DNA from: Amycolatopsis sp. QT-25 | Lineage (GTDB): Bacteria > Actinomycetota > Actinomycetes > Mycobacteriales > Pseudonocardiaceae | Reading direction: 5' to 3' | Length of the DNA stretch: 64,000 nt | Assembly: GCF_029369745.1 (NCBI RefSeq) | Contig: NZ_CP120210.1 | Span: 3,038,001-3,102,000 of the forward strand | Shown here: positions 23,763 to 38,116 of the stretch, in pieces | How positions within the stretch are numbered: position 1 is the first letter of the stretch | Layout: every line of letters starts with the position of its first letter | The notes under the pieces: model-generated | Told to the model about the DNA's origin: nothing | The model's input: only the letters and a program-made list of their open reading frames with translations | Database searches by the model: none | Program-made: the position numbers and the translations under genes

Positions 23763-24938
23763 ATGACCGCTTCGACCCTCGACACCTCCGCGCGGACCCC
23801 GCTGAAGGGATGGCTCGCCGTCCTCGCGGTGACGCTGGGGATCTTCTCCCTCGTCACCACGGAGATCCTGCCGATCGGCCTCCTGACCCCGATCGGCGAG
23901 GACTTCCGGATCACGCCGGGGACGGCGGGCCTGACCATGACCCTGCCCGGATTCCTCGCCGCGCTCGCCGCCCCCGCGGTCACCGTCGCGGCAGGCCGGC
24001 TCGACCGCCGGATCCTGCTGTGCGCGCTGATGGTGGTGCTGGCACTGGCCGACGTCCTCGCGGCGATCGCGCCGGCCTACTGGGCGATGCTGGTCTCGCG
24101 AGTGCTGGTCGGGCTGGTGATCGGCGCCTTCTGGGCGATCGGTTCCGGGCTCGCCGAACGGCTCGTCGGCCCTCGGCGGGCGGGCAGGGCGACCGCGGTG
24201 ATCTTCTCCGCCGTGCCGCTCGGTTCCGTTCTGGGCGTGCCCGCGGGAACGTTCGTCGGCGAGTTGCTCGGGTGGCGGGCGGCGTTCGCGATGATGACGG
24301 TGTTCACGATCGGTGTCCTCGCCGTGCTGGCTCTCTCGCTGCCTCCGCTGCCGTCGCGGGGAGCCACCCGGCTCGGCGTCCTGCGTGAGTTGGCGCGCGG
24401 GCGGGCGACCCGGCTCGGCCTGCTCGTCACGGTCCTGGTCGTGCTCGCCCATTTCGGGACCTACACCTACGTCACGCCGTTCCTGCACCAGGTGACGCGG
24501 GTGAGCCCGGAGTTGCTCACCGTCTTCCTGTTCGTCTACGGCACCGCCGGGATCGCCGGCAACTTCGTCGCGGGCGCGGCGATCGCCCGCGATCTCCGGC
24601 TGACCTTCCTCGCGGCGGCGGGATCGATCGGCGTCGCGACACTCGCGTTGCCGTTTCTCGGCGATTCGCAGCCGGGTGCGCTCGCGCTGCTGGTCGTCTG
24701 GGGGTTCGCCTACGGAGCCGTCCCGGTCTGTTCGGGAACGTGGTTCGCGCGAGCGGCACCGGAGGCGCCCGAAGCGGCGTCGGTGCTGTTCACTTCGTCG
24801 TTCCAGGCGACCCTTTCGGCGGGGGCACTCCTCGGCGGGCTGGTCGTCGACGCGGTCTCCGTCCCGGCCGTGATGGTCACCGGCGCGGTGATCGCGCTGC
24901 TCGCGGCCGTCGTCCTCAGCCGAGCGCGGTCAGCGTGA
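23763..24938 (+). CDS. MFS transporter (DHA1/AraJ-like)
   Basis: A 391-residue twelve-helix major facilitator of the sugar-efflux/AraJ-like type. Recognisable parts are LVTTEILPIGLLTPIGEDF in helix 1, AAGRLDRRILLCALM after helix 2 (motif A region), and ISRVLVGLVIGAFWAIGSGLA-like sequence in helices 4-5. The ATG at 23763 begins MTASTLDTSARTPLKG; the long frame upstream is spurious. It follows the DMT transporter by 56 bp on the same strand, so the MocR regulator may control both. Its last 23 bp overlap the convergent YeiH gene. Confidence 0.9.
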   Translation: MTASTLDTSARTPLKGWLAVLAVTLGIFSLVTTEILPIGLLTPIGEDFRITPGTAGLTMTLPGFLAALAAPAVTVAAGRLDRRILLCALMVVLALADVLAAIAPAYWAMLVSRVLVGLVIGAFWAIGSGLAERLVGPRRAGRATAVIFSAVPLGSVLGVPAGTFVGELLGWRAAFAMMTVFTIGVLAVLALSLPPLPSRGATRLGVLRELARGRATRLGLLVTVLVVLAHFGTYTYVTPFLHQVTRVSPELLTVFLFVYGTAGIAGNFVAGAAIARDLRLTFLAAAGSIGVATLALPFLGDSQPGALALLVVWGFAYGAVPVCSGTWFARAAPEAPEAASVLFTSSFQATLSAGALLGGLVVDAVSVPAVMVTGAVIALLAAVVLSRARSA

Positions 24939-25905
24939 CCAGCGCGGTGGTCCCGACCAGCAGCGTGGAGAGCAGGCCGAGCAGCAGGGCGCGGCCGCCG
25001 GTGCGGACGAGTTCACCGATCCGGACCGCGCAGCCCAGTCCGAACAGCGCTCCGGCCAGCAGCAGCGTGCAGGCGATCTTGGCGGCGTCGAGCACGAGAC
25101 CCGGTACGATGCCGGTGCTGCGCACGGCGGCCATCGCCAGGAAACCGAGGACGAACAGCGGGACCAGCGGCGGGCGCTTCCCGTCGACGGGGCGATGCCG
25201 TTCGTGCACGCCGACCGCGGCGACCATCGGGGCCAGCAGGACCACCCGGCTGAGCTTGAGCACGATGGCGACCGCGATGGCGGACCCGCCCGCGGGGGTG
25301 GCCGCGGCGACGACCTGCGCGACCTCGTGCACGCTGAGCCCCGCCCATTCGCCGATCCGGACCGCGTCGAGCCGCAGCCAGCCGCCGAGGAGCGGGACGG
25401 CCGCGATGGCGAGCCCGCCGTAGAAGGTGACCAAGGCGACGGCGGTGGCGACGTCGGAGTCCTCGCGTTCGACGACGCCTTCCATCGCGGCGATGGCGGA
25501 CGCGCCGCAGACGGAGAACCCGGTCGCGACCAGCATCGCCAGCCCACGCGGCACGCCGAGGAGCCTGCCGAGGCCGATCGTGCCGAGGAAGGTGATGCCG
25601 ACCGTGAGCACGACGGCGAGCAGCGTGCCGGGGCCCAGCGCCAGGACCGAGGGGAGCGAGAGCTGAAGCCCCAGCAGTACGACACCGGCGCGAAGGAGCT
25701 TCTTGGTGGTCCCGGAGATCGCCTTCCGGGTCTCGTCCGACAATGACGGCACCGAGCCGGTGAGGATACCGAGCACGACGGCGATGGTGAGCGCGCTGAG
25801 GACCGGGAACGCGGCGCCGGCCAAGTACGCGGCGCCCACACCGGCGCCGGTGACGGCCATCGCGGTCAGGAAGGGCTTCGTGGATCTCACGTGCGTCGTA
25901 CTCAT
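24916..25905 (-). CDS. YeiH-family putative sulfate exporter
   Basis: A 329-residue integral membrane protein of the YeiH/Cons_hypoth698 family with about ten helices. The patterns GVVLLGLQLSLPSVLALGP, ATGFSVCGASAIAAMEGVV and GLSVHEVAQVVAAA are characteristic. Family members are annotated as putative sulfate exporters, mainly from links with sulfur metabolism and LysR-type regulators; transport has rarely been shown. It is divergent from a LysR gene at 25977, the same arrangement as yeiE-yeiH, which supports the family call. Confidence 0.88.
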   Translation of the reverse strand: MSTTHVRSTKPFLTAMAVTGAGVGAAYLAGAAFPVLSALTIAVVLGILTGSVPSLSDETRKAISGTTKKLLRAGVVLLGLQLSLPSVLALGPGTLLAVVLTVGITFLGTIGLGRLLGVPRGLAMLVATGFSVCGASAIAAMEGVVEREDSDVATAVALVTFYGGLAIAAVPLLGGWLRLDAVRIGEWAGLSVHEVAQVVAAATPAGGSAIAVAIVLKLSRVVLLAPMVAAVGVHERHRPVDGKRPPLVPLFVLGFLAMAAVRSTGIVPGLVLDAAKIACTLLLAGALFGLGCAVRIGELVRTGGRALLLGLLSTLLVGTTALVTLTALG

Positions 25906-25976
25906 GGTTCGAGCCTCGTCTCGACGGGGTCACCTCGGTAGCCGGGAACGCGAGGGGTAGGTCATACACTCGGGCT

Positions 25977-26882
25977 ATGACCACACCCGACCTGGACTCC
26001 TTGCGTCTGCTGGTGCTCGTGGACGAGCTCGGCAGTATCGGGCAGGCGGCCGCCAGTCTCGGGATCGCGCAGCCATCGGCGAGCAAACGACTGTCCACAG
26101 TCGAGCGACGGCTGGGGCTGGTGCTGGTCGACCGGACGCGGCGCGGCTCCGCGCTCACGCCCGACGGCCGGGTCATCGCGGGCTGGGCGCATCGTGTGCT
26201 GTCCGAGTTCGACGGCCTGCTCGACGGCGCCGAAGCGCTGCGCACCCAGCACGAGGCGCATCTGCGGGTGGCGGCGAGCATGACGCTGGCCGAGTATCTG
26301 GTGCCGGGCTGGATCGGCGAGCTCAAACGCGTCGACCCCGGGCTGTACCTCGGGCTGGAGGTCACCAACTCCGATCAGGCCGCCGAACTGGCGCGGGAGG
26401 GCAAGGTCGATCTCGGGTTCGTCGAGTCACCCGGCGCGTTACCCGGTCTGTCGTCCCGGCGGGTGGCCACCGATCGCCTGGTCCTCGTCGTGCCCGGAAG
26501 TCATCCGTGGGCACGCAGACGCCGTCCGCTGACCGCGGCCGAGCTGGCGATCACGCCGCTCGTGGTCCGCGAACCGGGTTCCGGGACACGGGAGACCGTG
26601 GACGCCGCACTGCGCAAGGCCGGTGCCGGGCCGGTGAAACCGTTGCTGGAACTGGGTTCCGCGTCCGCGGTGCGCAACGCGGTGATCGCCGGAGCCGGCC
26701 CGGCGGTGATCAGTGAACTCGCCATCACCAGGGACGTCGCCGACCGCAGGCTCGTGTCGGTCGCGGTCGACGGGGTCGATTTCGGCCGGGAACTACGCGC
26801 GGTGTGGCCCGCCGGCCGACGGCTCGCCGGTCCGGCGGCGGCGCTGTTGGGCATCGCGGTCCGGAACGCGAAATCCCGCTGA
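25977..26882 (+). CDS. LysR-family transcriptional regulator
   Basis: A 301-residue LysR regulator. The N-terminal winged helix spans residues 1-60 (LDSLRLLVLVDELGSIGQAA, then IAQPSASKRLSTVERRLGL), followed by the periplasmic-binding-like effector domain. It faces the YeiH-family gene across 71 bp and is very probably its regulator, as YeiE is in other bacteria. The ATG at 25977 fits the family start. The inducer is unknown; sulfite or a related sulfur compound would be the family-based guess. Confidence 0.9.
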   Translation: MTTPDLDSLRLLVLVDELGSIGQAAASLGIAQPSASKRLSTVERRLGLVLVDRTRRGSALTPDGRVIAGWAHRVLSEFDGLLDGAEALRTQHEAHLRVAASMTLAEYLVPGWIGELKRVDPGLYLGLEVTNSDQAAELAREGKVDLGFVESPGALPGLSSRRVATDRLVLVVPGSHPWARRRRPLTAAELAITPLVVREPGSGTRETVDAALRKAGAGPVKPLLELGSASAVRNAVIAGAGPAVISELAITRDVADRRLVSVAVDGVDFGRELRAVWPAGRRLAGPAAALLGIAVRNAKSR

Positions 26883-27365
26883 GTCCCTGCCGTTCTCGGT
26901 GGCGGCCCGGAAAGCCGGTCACGCGGCCGGGAACGACGCGCCGGGTCACCGAGGGTCCACTGTGTACGGACATCGGAGGATCACCGTCCACTGGGGACAG
27001 TGGGCCGCCGTGGAAGCACATCGAGCCTGCCGCGTGGGGCGGCGAGAGCCGCACGGCCGTCACCGACGCCTGTGGTGAGCAGCGGCTGCCCGACGACCGG
27101 TGTCATCCGCGGCCGCGGCGGCTGTTCGCCCCCCGCTGCGGTGCGGCTCGGCCGGGGAGAAGGTCCGGACGCCCAGCCGGTTCGTCCCCGCGGGGCCGTG
27201 GGGGCTGGTGGGGGACACGGTGCTCGTGGTGCCCAGGGGGGCGCTGTGACGGCCGTCGATCACCGTGCGGCTTTTACTCCTCCAGCTCTTGAAAAGCCCG
27301 CGTGTAGGGACTCTCCTGGAGGGGTAACAGCTTTCCGAAGGTGTGTCCTCGTGCTGGGAGTCGTC
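26883..27365. other. Intergenic region upstream of ctaD
   Basis: This 483-bp stretch has no gene I can support. Several long open frames cross it but none looks like a protein. It must contain the ctaD promoter. A CTGGAGGGG sequence lies near 27310, about 50 bp before the start codon, too far to be its ribosome-binding site. Confidence 0.5.
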
Positions 27366-29120
27366 ATGACCGCGGTGAAGGCATCGCCCCGACCGGACGC
27401 CATCCGCTTCGGCGGGCGGAGTCGGCTGCCCAAGGGCAGCGTGTTCCTCAACGTCGTCCGCACCACCGACCACAAGATCATCGGCCTGCTCTACCTCAGC
27501 ACCTCGTTCGGGTTCTTCGTCATCGGCGGGTTCATGGCGCTGCTGATGCGCGGCGAACTGGGCAGGCCGGGAATGCAGTTCCTGTCGCAGGAGCAGTACA
27601 ACCAGCTGTTCACCATGCACGGCCTCATCATGCTGCTGCTCTACGCGACACCGAACCTCTTCGCCTTCGCCAACTACATCCTGCCGCTGCAGATCGGCTC
27701 CCCGGACGTGGCCTTCCCGCGGCTGAACGCGTTCTCCTACTGGCTCTACCTGTTCGGCGGGCTGATGGCACTCAGCTCGTTCCTCACCCCGGGTGGCGCG
27801 CCCGATTTCGGGTGGACGATGTACACCCCGCTGTCCAACGCCGCGCACACCCCGGGCGTGGGCGCCGATCTGGTGATCATGGGCCTCATCGTCTCCGGGC
27901 TCGGGACGATCCTGGGCGCGGTCAACATGGTCACCACGATCCTCTGCCTGCGCGCGCCGGGGATGACCATGTGGCGGCTGCCGTTGTTCACCTGGAACAT
28001 CCTGTTCACCACGATCCTGATCCTCGCGGTCTTCCCGATCCTCACCGCGGCGTTGTTCGCCCTGGAAGCGGACAGAAGGCTCGGCGCGCACGTGTTCGAC
28101 CCGGCCAACGGCGGGGCGATCCTGTTCCAGCACCTGTTCTGGTTCTTCGGCCATCCCGAGGTGTACATCGTCGCGTTGCCGTATTTCGGCATCATCACCG
28201 AGATCGTCCCGGTGTTCAGCCGGAAACCGCTGTTCGGCTACAAACTCATGGTGTTCGCGACGATCGGGATCACCGCGCTGTCCTTCGCCGTGTGGGCGCA
28301 CCACATGTTCGCCACCGGCGCGGTGCTGCTGCCGTTCTTCTCCATCATGACCTTCCTCATCGCGGTGCCGACCGGAATCAAGTTCTTCAACTGGATCGGC
28401 ACCATGTGGAAGGGCCAGCTCACCTTCGAGTCACCGATGCTGTGGTCGATGGGCTTCATGGTGACGTTCCTGCTCGGCGGCCTGACCGGGATCATCCTCG
28501 CCGCGCCACCGCTGGACTTCCACATCCACGACACCTACTTCGTGGTGGCGCACTTCCACTACGTGCTGTTCGGCACCATCGTGTTCGCCACCTTCGCCGG
28601 CATCTACTTCTGGTTCCCCAAGATGACCGGGCGGATGCTCGACGAGCGGCTCGCGAAGCTCCATTTCTGGACCACCTTCATCGGTTTCCACACGACGTTC
28701 CTCGTCCAACACTGGCTCGGCAACCAAGGAATGCCGCGCCGCTACGCCGACTACCTGAGCAGCGACGGCTTCACGCTGCTGCACACCATTTCCACCATCG
28801 GCGCGTTCCTGCTCGGCGCGTCGGTGCTGCCGTTCGTCTGGAACATCGTGCGCAGCTACCGCTTCGGGGAAGTCGTCGAGGTCGACGACCCGTGGGGACA
28901 CGGCAACTCCCTGGAATGGGCGACGACCTGCCCGCCGCCCCGGCACAACTTCCACGACCTGCCGAGGATCCGGTCCGAACGGCCCGCGTTCGAACTCCAC
29001 TACCCCCACATGATCCCCCGGCTGCGTGCCGAGGGGCACACCACCCCGTTCCAGCGCCGCGGCCAGCCCACCCCGTCGGAACTGCTGGTGGACAAAGCGC
29101 TGAAGGACGACACCGACTGA
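27366..29120 (+). CDS. ctaD: Cytochrome c oxidase subunit I
   Basis: A 584-residue subunit I of an aa3-type cytochrome c oxidase, the catalytic, proton-pumping membrane subunit that binds heme a, heme a3 and CuB. Conserved histidine motifs are visible: [10 protein letters not shown] (heme a ligand), [16 protein letters not shown] (CuB ligand and cross-linked tyrosine), WAHHMFATG (CuB ligands) and HFHYVLFG (heme a3 and heme a ligands). The start at 27366 ([16 protein letters not shown]) matches actinobacterial CtaD. Subunits II and III are not next to it. Actinobacteria often carry more than one ctaD, so this may be one of several. Confidence 0.96.
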   Translation: MTAVKASPRPDAIRFGGRSRLPKGSVFLNVVRTTDHKIIGLLYLSTSFGFFVIGGFMALLMRGELGRPGMQFLSQEQYNQLFTMHGLIMLLLYATPNLFAFANYILPLQIGSPDVAFPRLNAFSYWLYLFGGLMALSSFLTPGGAPDFGWTMYTPLSNAAHTPGVGADLVIMGLIVSGLGTILGAVNMVTTILCLRAPGMTMWRLPLFTWNILFTTILILAVFPILTAALFALEADRRLGAHVFDPANGGAILFQHLFWFFGHPEVYIVALPYFGIITEIVPVFSRKPLFGYKLMVFATIGITALSFAVWAHHMFATGAVLLPFFSIMTFLIAVPTGIKFFNWIGTMWKGQLTFESPMLWSMGFMVTFLLGGLTGIILAAPPLDFHIHDTYFVVAHFHYVLFGTIVFATFAGIYFWFPKMTGRMLDERLAKLHFWTTFIGFHTTFLVQHWLGNQGMPRRYADYLSSDGFTLLHTISTIGAFLLGASVLPFVWNIVRSYRFGEVVEVDDPWGHGNSLEWATTCPPPRHNFHDLPRIRSERPAFELHYPHMIPRLRAEGHTTPFQRRGQPTPSELLVDKALKDDTD

Positions 29121-29142
29121 CCGAGGGAACGAGGTACCGCGC

Positions 29143-29685
29143 ATGATCCCCATGGACGTCGAAGGGATGGCCGTCCTGGCTCCGGAAGCGGCACCGGTGA
29201 TGTTGCTGCGGGAGCGGCAGGGCGAACGCCGCTGGCTGGCGATCACGATCGGCAGCCCCGAGGCGAGCGCGGTGGCGCTCGCCCAGGAGAAGATCCGGCT
29301 GCCCCGGCCCGGCACGATCGAACTGATCGGCCAGGTGGTCGAATCGTTCGGGCACCAGGTCACCGGGGTCCAGGTCACCGCGCTGCGGGACGGCATCTTC
29401 TTCGCCGACCTGGTGCTCGATTCCGGGATCCGCGTCTCGGCCCGGCCGAGTGACGCGGTCGCGATCGGCCTGCGGGCCGGGGTCAAGATCGAGGTGGCGG
29501 ACGCGGTGCTCGAGGTCGCTTCCGTGCGGGTCGAGATCATGGGCTCCGGGCCCGACGCGGAACTGCCCTCGGTGTCATCGGACCCGGTCGCGCAAGAGCG
29601 GGAGGTCGAGGAGTTCCGGGCGGCGCTGGACAAGATCGTGCCCGAGGACTTCGGGGAGCCGCCGCCCGCTCCGCCCACCGACTAG
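29143..29685 (+). CDS. DUF151 bifunctional nuclease family protein
   Basis: A 180-residue protein of the DUF151 (bifunctional nuclease) family. The region VMLLRERQGERRWLAITIGSPEASAVAL, and the later FFADLVLDSGIRVSARPSDAVAIGLR, are the family core (about residues 15-110). A proline- and glutamate-rich tail follows. Members of the family have been reported to have DNase and RNase activity, but a role here is unknown. The ATG at 29143 lies 22 bp after ctaD on the same strand, so co-transcription is likely. It ends just before the palindrome at 29694. Confidence 0.85.
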   Translation: MIPMDVEGMAVLAPEAAPVMLLRERQGERRWLAITIGSPEASAVALAQEKIRLPRPGTIELIGQVVESFGHQVTGVQVTALRDGIFFADLVLDSGIRVSARPSDAVAIGLRAGVKIEVADAVLEVASVRVEIMGSGPDAELPSVSSDPVAQEREVEEFRAALDKIVPEDFGEPPPAPPTD

Positions 29686-29693
29686 TCCCGGAA

Positions 29694-29748
29694 CGCCATG
29701 AAAGGTCCTTTCCTTGCGAAATTTGCAAGGAAAGGACCTTTCATGGCG
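29694..29748. terminator. Long palindrome between convergent genes
   Basis: Perfect 24-nt arms (29694-29717 and 29725-29748, left arm starting CGCCATGAAAGGTCC) with a 7-nt loop, GAAATTT. It lies between the stop of the DUF151 gene (29685) and the stop of the minus-strand carboxylase (29768). It is likely a bidirectional terminator and resembles the elements at 13620 and 18198. Confidence 0.75.
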
Positions 29749-29767
29749 CGTGAGAGGCGGGCGGGCT

Positions 29768-35257
<5,490 letters not shown>

Positions 35258-36498
35258 CGACTGAGCCTCCCAAGTACGTGACACGACAGCTGACCGTCCC
35301 GTCCGCTCACGCGCGGGACAGTCTCCTGGACCTGTCCAACAGCCTGCCTCTTACCGGCCGGTACGAGAATGTCGCCGGTGGCGCATGCCGAGGGCCGGGT
35401 CTTGTAGGAACCCGCCAAAAAGTGTCCTGGAACACCTCTCCGTAGGGCCTGATGACGTGATGAAGTGGACAACTGCGGGATGAACTCGGCGGGCGGGTTC
35501 GGGAGGTGTCATCGGGTGTTCACGATGGTTTCACCGGCTGGGGTTCTCGTCGGTGGGCCGGTGTTTCCGGGTGGGGCCCGGTGCGGTGGTGGGATGGCTC
35601 GGCTGGGTTGCGGTACCGGGCTTCGGGTATCGGGCTTGCTTCTTGGGGGAGCCGTTGCCGGATTGCGGCGACAGCTGCGGATGCTGGGGATGTCGGGGCA
35701 GGGCGTGGCCGCGCGCGAGACCGCAGTGGCGAATCGGCGGCGTGGATTTCGGGCGGTGATGCTTGTGCCGTCGTTTCCGTCGTTTTACGGCGACGAATCG
35801 GAAGCGGTTCCTCCGGCAGATGGCGTGGTGGCGGGAAAGCCGTAGCCGTTTCCGGTGATGGGCTCGGCAGTGATTCTTGAGTTGAAGGGCATGGCGGCGT
35901 TGGGTTACCGGCGTGGGCGGTGATGCTTGGCTGCCGGGGCGTCGCCGTTTTTCGGCGATGACTCGGGGTGGTGGGGCTGGTCGACCGGGCGGGGTGTGAT
36001 GACGGGCTGTCGCGAATCTGTTTTGCCGGTGTGGTGATCGGGAGCGTGTCGTTCGGGATCGTCTGTGGGTTCGGCCGGGTTTGTCTTTGGGTCGGTGGTC
36101 GTCTCGTCCTTGCTGTGGAACGTCCCGGTATGAGCGGCCAAAGGTCTCGAGCGACGACACGGCGGGAACATGTGAAGCCCGTGCCGAGTCGTTGCCGTTT
36201 TTTGGTGACGCTCGCCTGAGGGGCGTGCCGTTTTCCGGCGACAGCCCGGAGCATCGGCGGTTCTCAGGGTGAAGAGCGCGCCAGCCAGAGACAATCACCG
36301 CCGTTTTCCGGCGATACTTCGGAATGGCGGGGGTTCGTGCAGGGCCGCGCAGAAGGAAATCCGCCTCTTTGCTCACCGTTTTTGATCAGCGCCAAACGAG
36401 GAGCACCGAGTATTGGAGTTTGCACCCGTTACCCACAAGATGAACCACAGTGCGACCAGAATCCCGAAGGGGAGCCAACTGCCCCGGCGAGCCGGAAC
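35258..36498. other. 1.2-kb gene-free region with strand asymmetry
   Basis: No protein-like frame is present. From about 35500 to 36380 the plus strand is rich in G and T and correspondingly poor in C and A, unlike the balanced composition around it. This creates long open frames on the minus strand whose products are rich in Pro, Arg, His and Ser and look artefactual. The region holds the six-copy hairpin repeat described at 35778-36314. Promoters for the carboxylase should lie in 35258-35500. Confidence 0.6.
35778..36314. repeat. Cluster of a 15-bp hairpin repeat (six copies)
   Basis: A motif near GCCGTTTTCCGGCGA recurs at 35778-35793, 35845-35858, 35944-35958, 36194-36208, 36227-36241 and 36300-36314. 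The last two copies are identical; the others differ at one to four positions. Most copies are followed within 3-6 bp by CTCGG or a variant. The motif is a small inverted repeat (CGCCG-TTTTC-CGGCG; at 35944 the stem is 6 bp). All copies have the same orientation, but spacing is irregular (34 to 249 bp), so it is not a CRISPR array. It could be an array of protein-binding sites or a decayed repeat family. Confidence 0.7.
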
Positions 36499-37797
36499 CT
36501 ACTGCGGGGGAGGGGCGAGTTCGACGCGGTTGCGGCCACCTTGTTTCGCTCGATACAGCGCGGTGTCGGTGGCGACCAGCAGGTCGTCGACACTGGTGAT
36601 GTTGGCCGCCGGGTACAGCGCCCCGCCGATGGACACCGTCAGATCCGTGAGCACGGTGTCGCGATCGGGCAACGGGACCGAGACCACCGCCACCTGGTGC
36701 CGGATGCGCTCGGCGACCTGGCGCAGCGTCTCCTCGCCGTGGATGTCGGGAATGACGATCGCGAACTCCTCGCCGCCCCACCGTCCGCAGACGTCCTGCT
36801 CGCGTATCTCGGCGCGCAGCGCGTCACCGACCGCGCGCAGGACGAGGTCGCCGTTGGGATGTCCGTAGGTGTCGTTGATCGCTTTGAAATTGTCGAGGTC
36901 GAGGAACAGTACGCCGAGTTCGCGGCCGGCGCGTGCCCGGCCGAGGTGCTCTTCGGCCAGCTGACGCCAGCGGCGTTTGGTGACGAGGCCGGTGGTGGCG
37001 TCGGTGTGCGCGTCGCGCCGGTACTGCGTCAGCAGCAGCCCGCGGTGCAGCGCGACCAGTGCGACGACCACCCCCACCAGGACCAGTGGGTTGGCCTGCG
37101 CGAGGACGACGGCCGTCACGAGGCCGAGGCCGAGCGCGCCCGCCTCGAGGATCTGGTCGCCGAAGCCGGAGAACAGTTCGCCGATCGACTTGGGCGGCGA
37201 CGAGAGCGCGATCGCGAGCATCACCAGCACGGTGTTGATCGCCCAGCGCAGAGCCGCGGCCACGATGATGACGGCGAGATCACCCAGCCCGGCGAGCAGT
37301 CCGGAGTCGGGCGAACCGGGGTAGTGGCGCATGCCGAGGCTGAGGACGACGACGGCGGCCTGCGTGCCGCAGAGCACCGTCGCGGCGGAAAAGATCCACC
37401 GATGGGGGAGAACCGGCCGTTGGTGTGGCCAGATCCGCAGCCATGCGATGGTGTAGGTCACCACGACCATCGCGGCGGCGAGCACCGGAGGCAGCGCGAT
37501 GACGGCGGCGACGCTCCAGACCGCCTTGGTGTCGACGTAGGCGACCGACGGGGCTCTGTCGTACTCCCGTTGGCGTTCGATCTGCCGGGTTCCCTCGATC
37601 GCGATGGCCGCGCACAGCGTCAAGACGCCGAACCGGACCAGGTCGGAACCGGTCACCGGGACCAGCCGCGCCGTGGCGGCGGTCGAGAGGACTGCGATGA
37701 GATTCACGACCAGGACGTAGGAACGCACAGGTCGCGGCAGGCTCCACAGATGCCAGGCCCTGAGTCGCCGCCGCACGCCGCCGAGTCGTCCGTTCAC
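36499..37797 (-). CDS. Membrane-bound diguanylate cyclase (GGDEF)
   Basis: A 432-residue protein that would make cyclic di-GMP from GTP. The N-terminal 260 residues contain about eight hydrophobic segments, starting WSLPRPVRSYVLVVNLIAVL. The C-terminal GGDEF domain carries the active signature RWGGEEFAIVIPD near residue 341, and an inhibitory-site RxxD (REQD) five residues before it. The start is a GTG at 37797. A second protein of the same type is encoded at 48789, with a related N-terminal domain (both contain a DLVRFGV stretch). No EAL or HD-GYP partner is in the window. It is divergent from the micro-ORFs at 37927. Confidence 0.92.
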   Translation of the reverse strand: MNGRLGGVRRRLRAWHLWSLPRPVRSYVLVVNLIAVLSTAATARLVPVTGSDLVRFGVLTLCAAIAIEGTRQIERQREYDRAPSVAYVDTKAVWSVAAVIALPPVLAAAMVVVTYTIAWLRIWPHQRPVLPHRWIFSAATVLCGTQAAVVVLSLGMRHYPGSPDSGLLAGLGDLAVIIVAAALRWAINTVLVMLAIALSSPPKSIGELFSGFGDQILEAGALGLGLVTAVVLAQANPLVLVGVVVALVALHRGLLLTQYRRDAHTDATTGLVTKRRWRQLAEEHLGRARAGRELGVLFLDLDNFKAINDTYGHPNGDLVLRAVGDALRAEIREQDVCGRWGGEEFAIVIPDIHGEETLRQVAERIRHQVAVVSVPLPDRDTVLTDLTVSIGGALYPAANITSVDDLLVATDTALYRAKQGGRNRVELAPPPQ

Positions 37798-37926
37798 GCA
37801 CCCTCTTCCGTCGGTGATCTACACCGTAATCGAACCGGGACGGCGGCGACCGCGTTGTCTCCGACGACAAGGCACGCGGCCGCGAATTCGCCCGGACGGC
37901 TCAACCAAAACGAGGGAGGTGCACCG

Positions 37927-37947
37927 ATGCAGGACAACAACTGGTGA
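37927..37947 (+). CDS. Micro-ORF 1: peptide MQDNNW
   Basis: A six-codon ORF, ATG to TGA, encoding MQDNNW. A clear ribosome-binding site, AGGGAGGT, ends 6 nt before the ATG. It is the first of three consecutive micro-ORFs sharing the core Asp-Asn-Asn-Trp. The repeat of start codon, core, stop and strong ribosome-binding site in all three argues for translation. It differs from the next two by Gln for Arg and by lacking the final Thr. Function is unknown; no modifying enzyme is adjacent. Confidence 0.6.
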   Translation: MQDNNW

Positions 37948-37975
37948 GTGTTTTGCCGGATAGATCGCTATTTCG

Positions 37976-37984
37976 AAGGAGGTG
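37976..37984 (+). promoter_or_regulatory. Full-length Shine-Dalgarno sequence of micro-ORF 2
   Basis: AAGGAGGTGA (from about 37975 to 37984) is complementary to the whole anti-Shine-Dalgarno end of actinobacterial 16S rRNA, 6 nt before the ATG at 37991. Such a complete match is exceptional for a gene this short and indicates real, strong translation initiation. Confidence 0.8.
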
Positions 37985-37990
37985 AACGTC

Positions 37991-38014
37991 ATGCGGGACA
38001 ACAACTGGACCTGA
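37991..38014 (+). CDS. Micro-ORF 2: peptide MRDNNWT
   Basis: A seven-codon ORF encoding MRDNNWT, from ATG 37991 to TGA 38014, 43 bp after micro-ORF 1. The full Shine-Dalgarno AAGGAGGTGA precedes it. The 36-nt block from GAAGGAGG through the ACTGGAC end is nearly identical to the block of micro-ORF 3, so the two probably arose by tandem duplication with a period of about 74 bp. Between copies, Arg (CGG or CGT) and Thr (ACC or ACG) use synonymous codons, which favours selection on the peptide. Confidence 0.65.
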   Translation: MRDNNWT

Positions 38015-38064
38015 GGTGATCCGGCCCACGAGAAAGCGCGGCTTCGTGAAGGGAGGTGAACGTG

Positions 38065-38112
38065 GTGCGTGACAACAACTGGACGACCCGTCGGGACAAC
38101 AACTGGACGTGA
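38065..38112 (+). CDS. Micro-ORF 3: double peptide MRDNNWTTRRDNNWT
   Basis: A fifteen-codon ORF with a GTG start at 38065, aligned with the ATG of micro-ORF 2, and GGGAGGTGA 6 nt upstream. The product is MRDNNWTTRRDNNWT, in effect two RDNNWT units joined by Thr-Arg; the Arg-Arg or Thr-Arg junction could be a processing site. The stop TGA at 38110-38112 is 4 bp from the stop of the convergent MFS transporter gene. There is no larger plus-strand gene downstream for over 2.5 kb, so a leader-peptide role is unlikely. Confidence 0.65.
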   Translation: MRDNNWTTRRDNNWT

Positions 38113-38116
38113 TGTG

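Noticed and set aside
27000..27365. N-terminal extension of ctaD from 27000
   Set aside because: The added 122 residues are unlike any cytochrome oxidase subunit I; the family start is at 27366.
35520..36254. Long minus-strand open frames in the 35.5-36.4 kb region
   Set aside because: The products are dominated by Pro, Arg, His and Ser with no domain-like pattern, and they result from strand-asymmetric composition and the hairpin repeats.
35778..36314. Possible CRISPR array
   Set aside because: The repeats are only 15 bp, imperfect, irregularly spaced and not flanked by cas genes.
37927..38112. Attenuator leader peptides rich in Asn and Trp
   Set aside because: No plus-strand gene follows for more than 2.5 kb and no terminator/antiterminator pair is visible.
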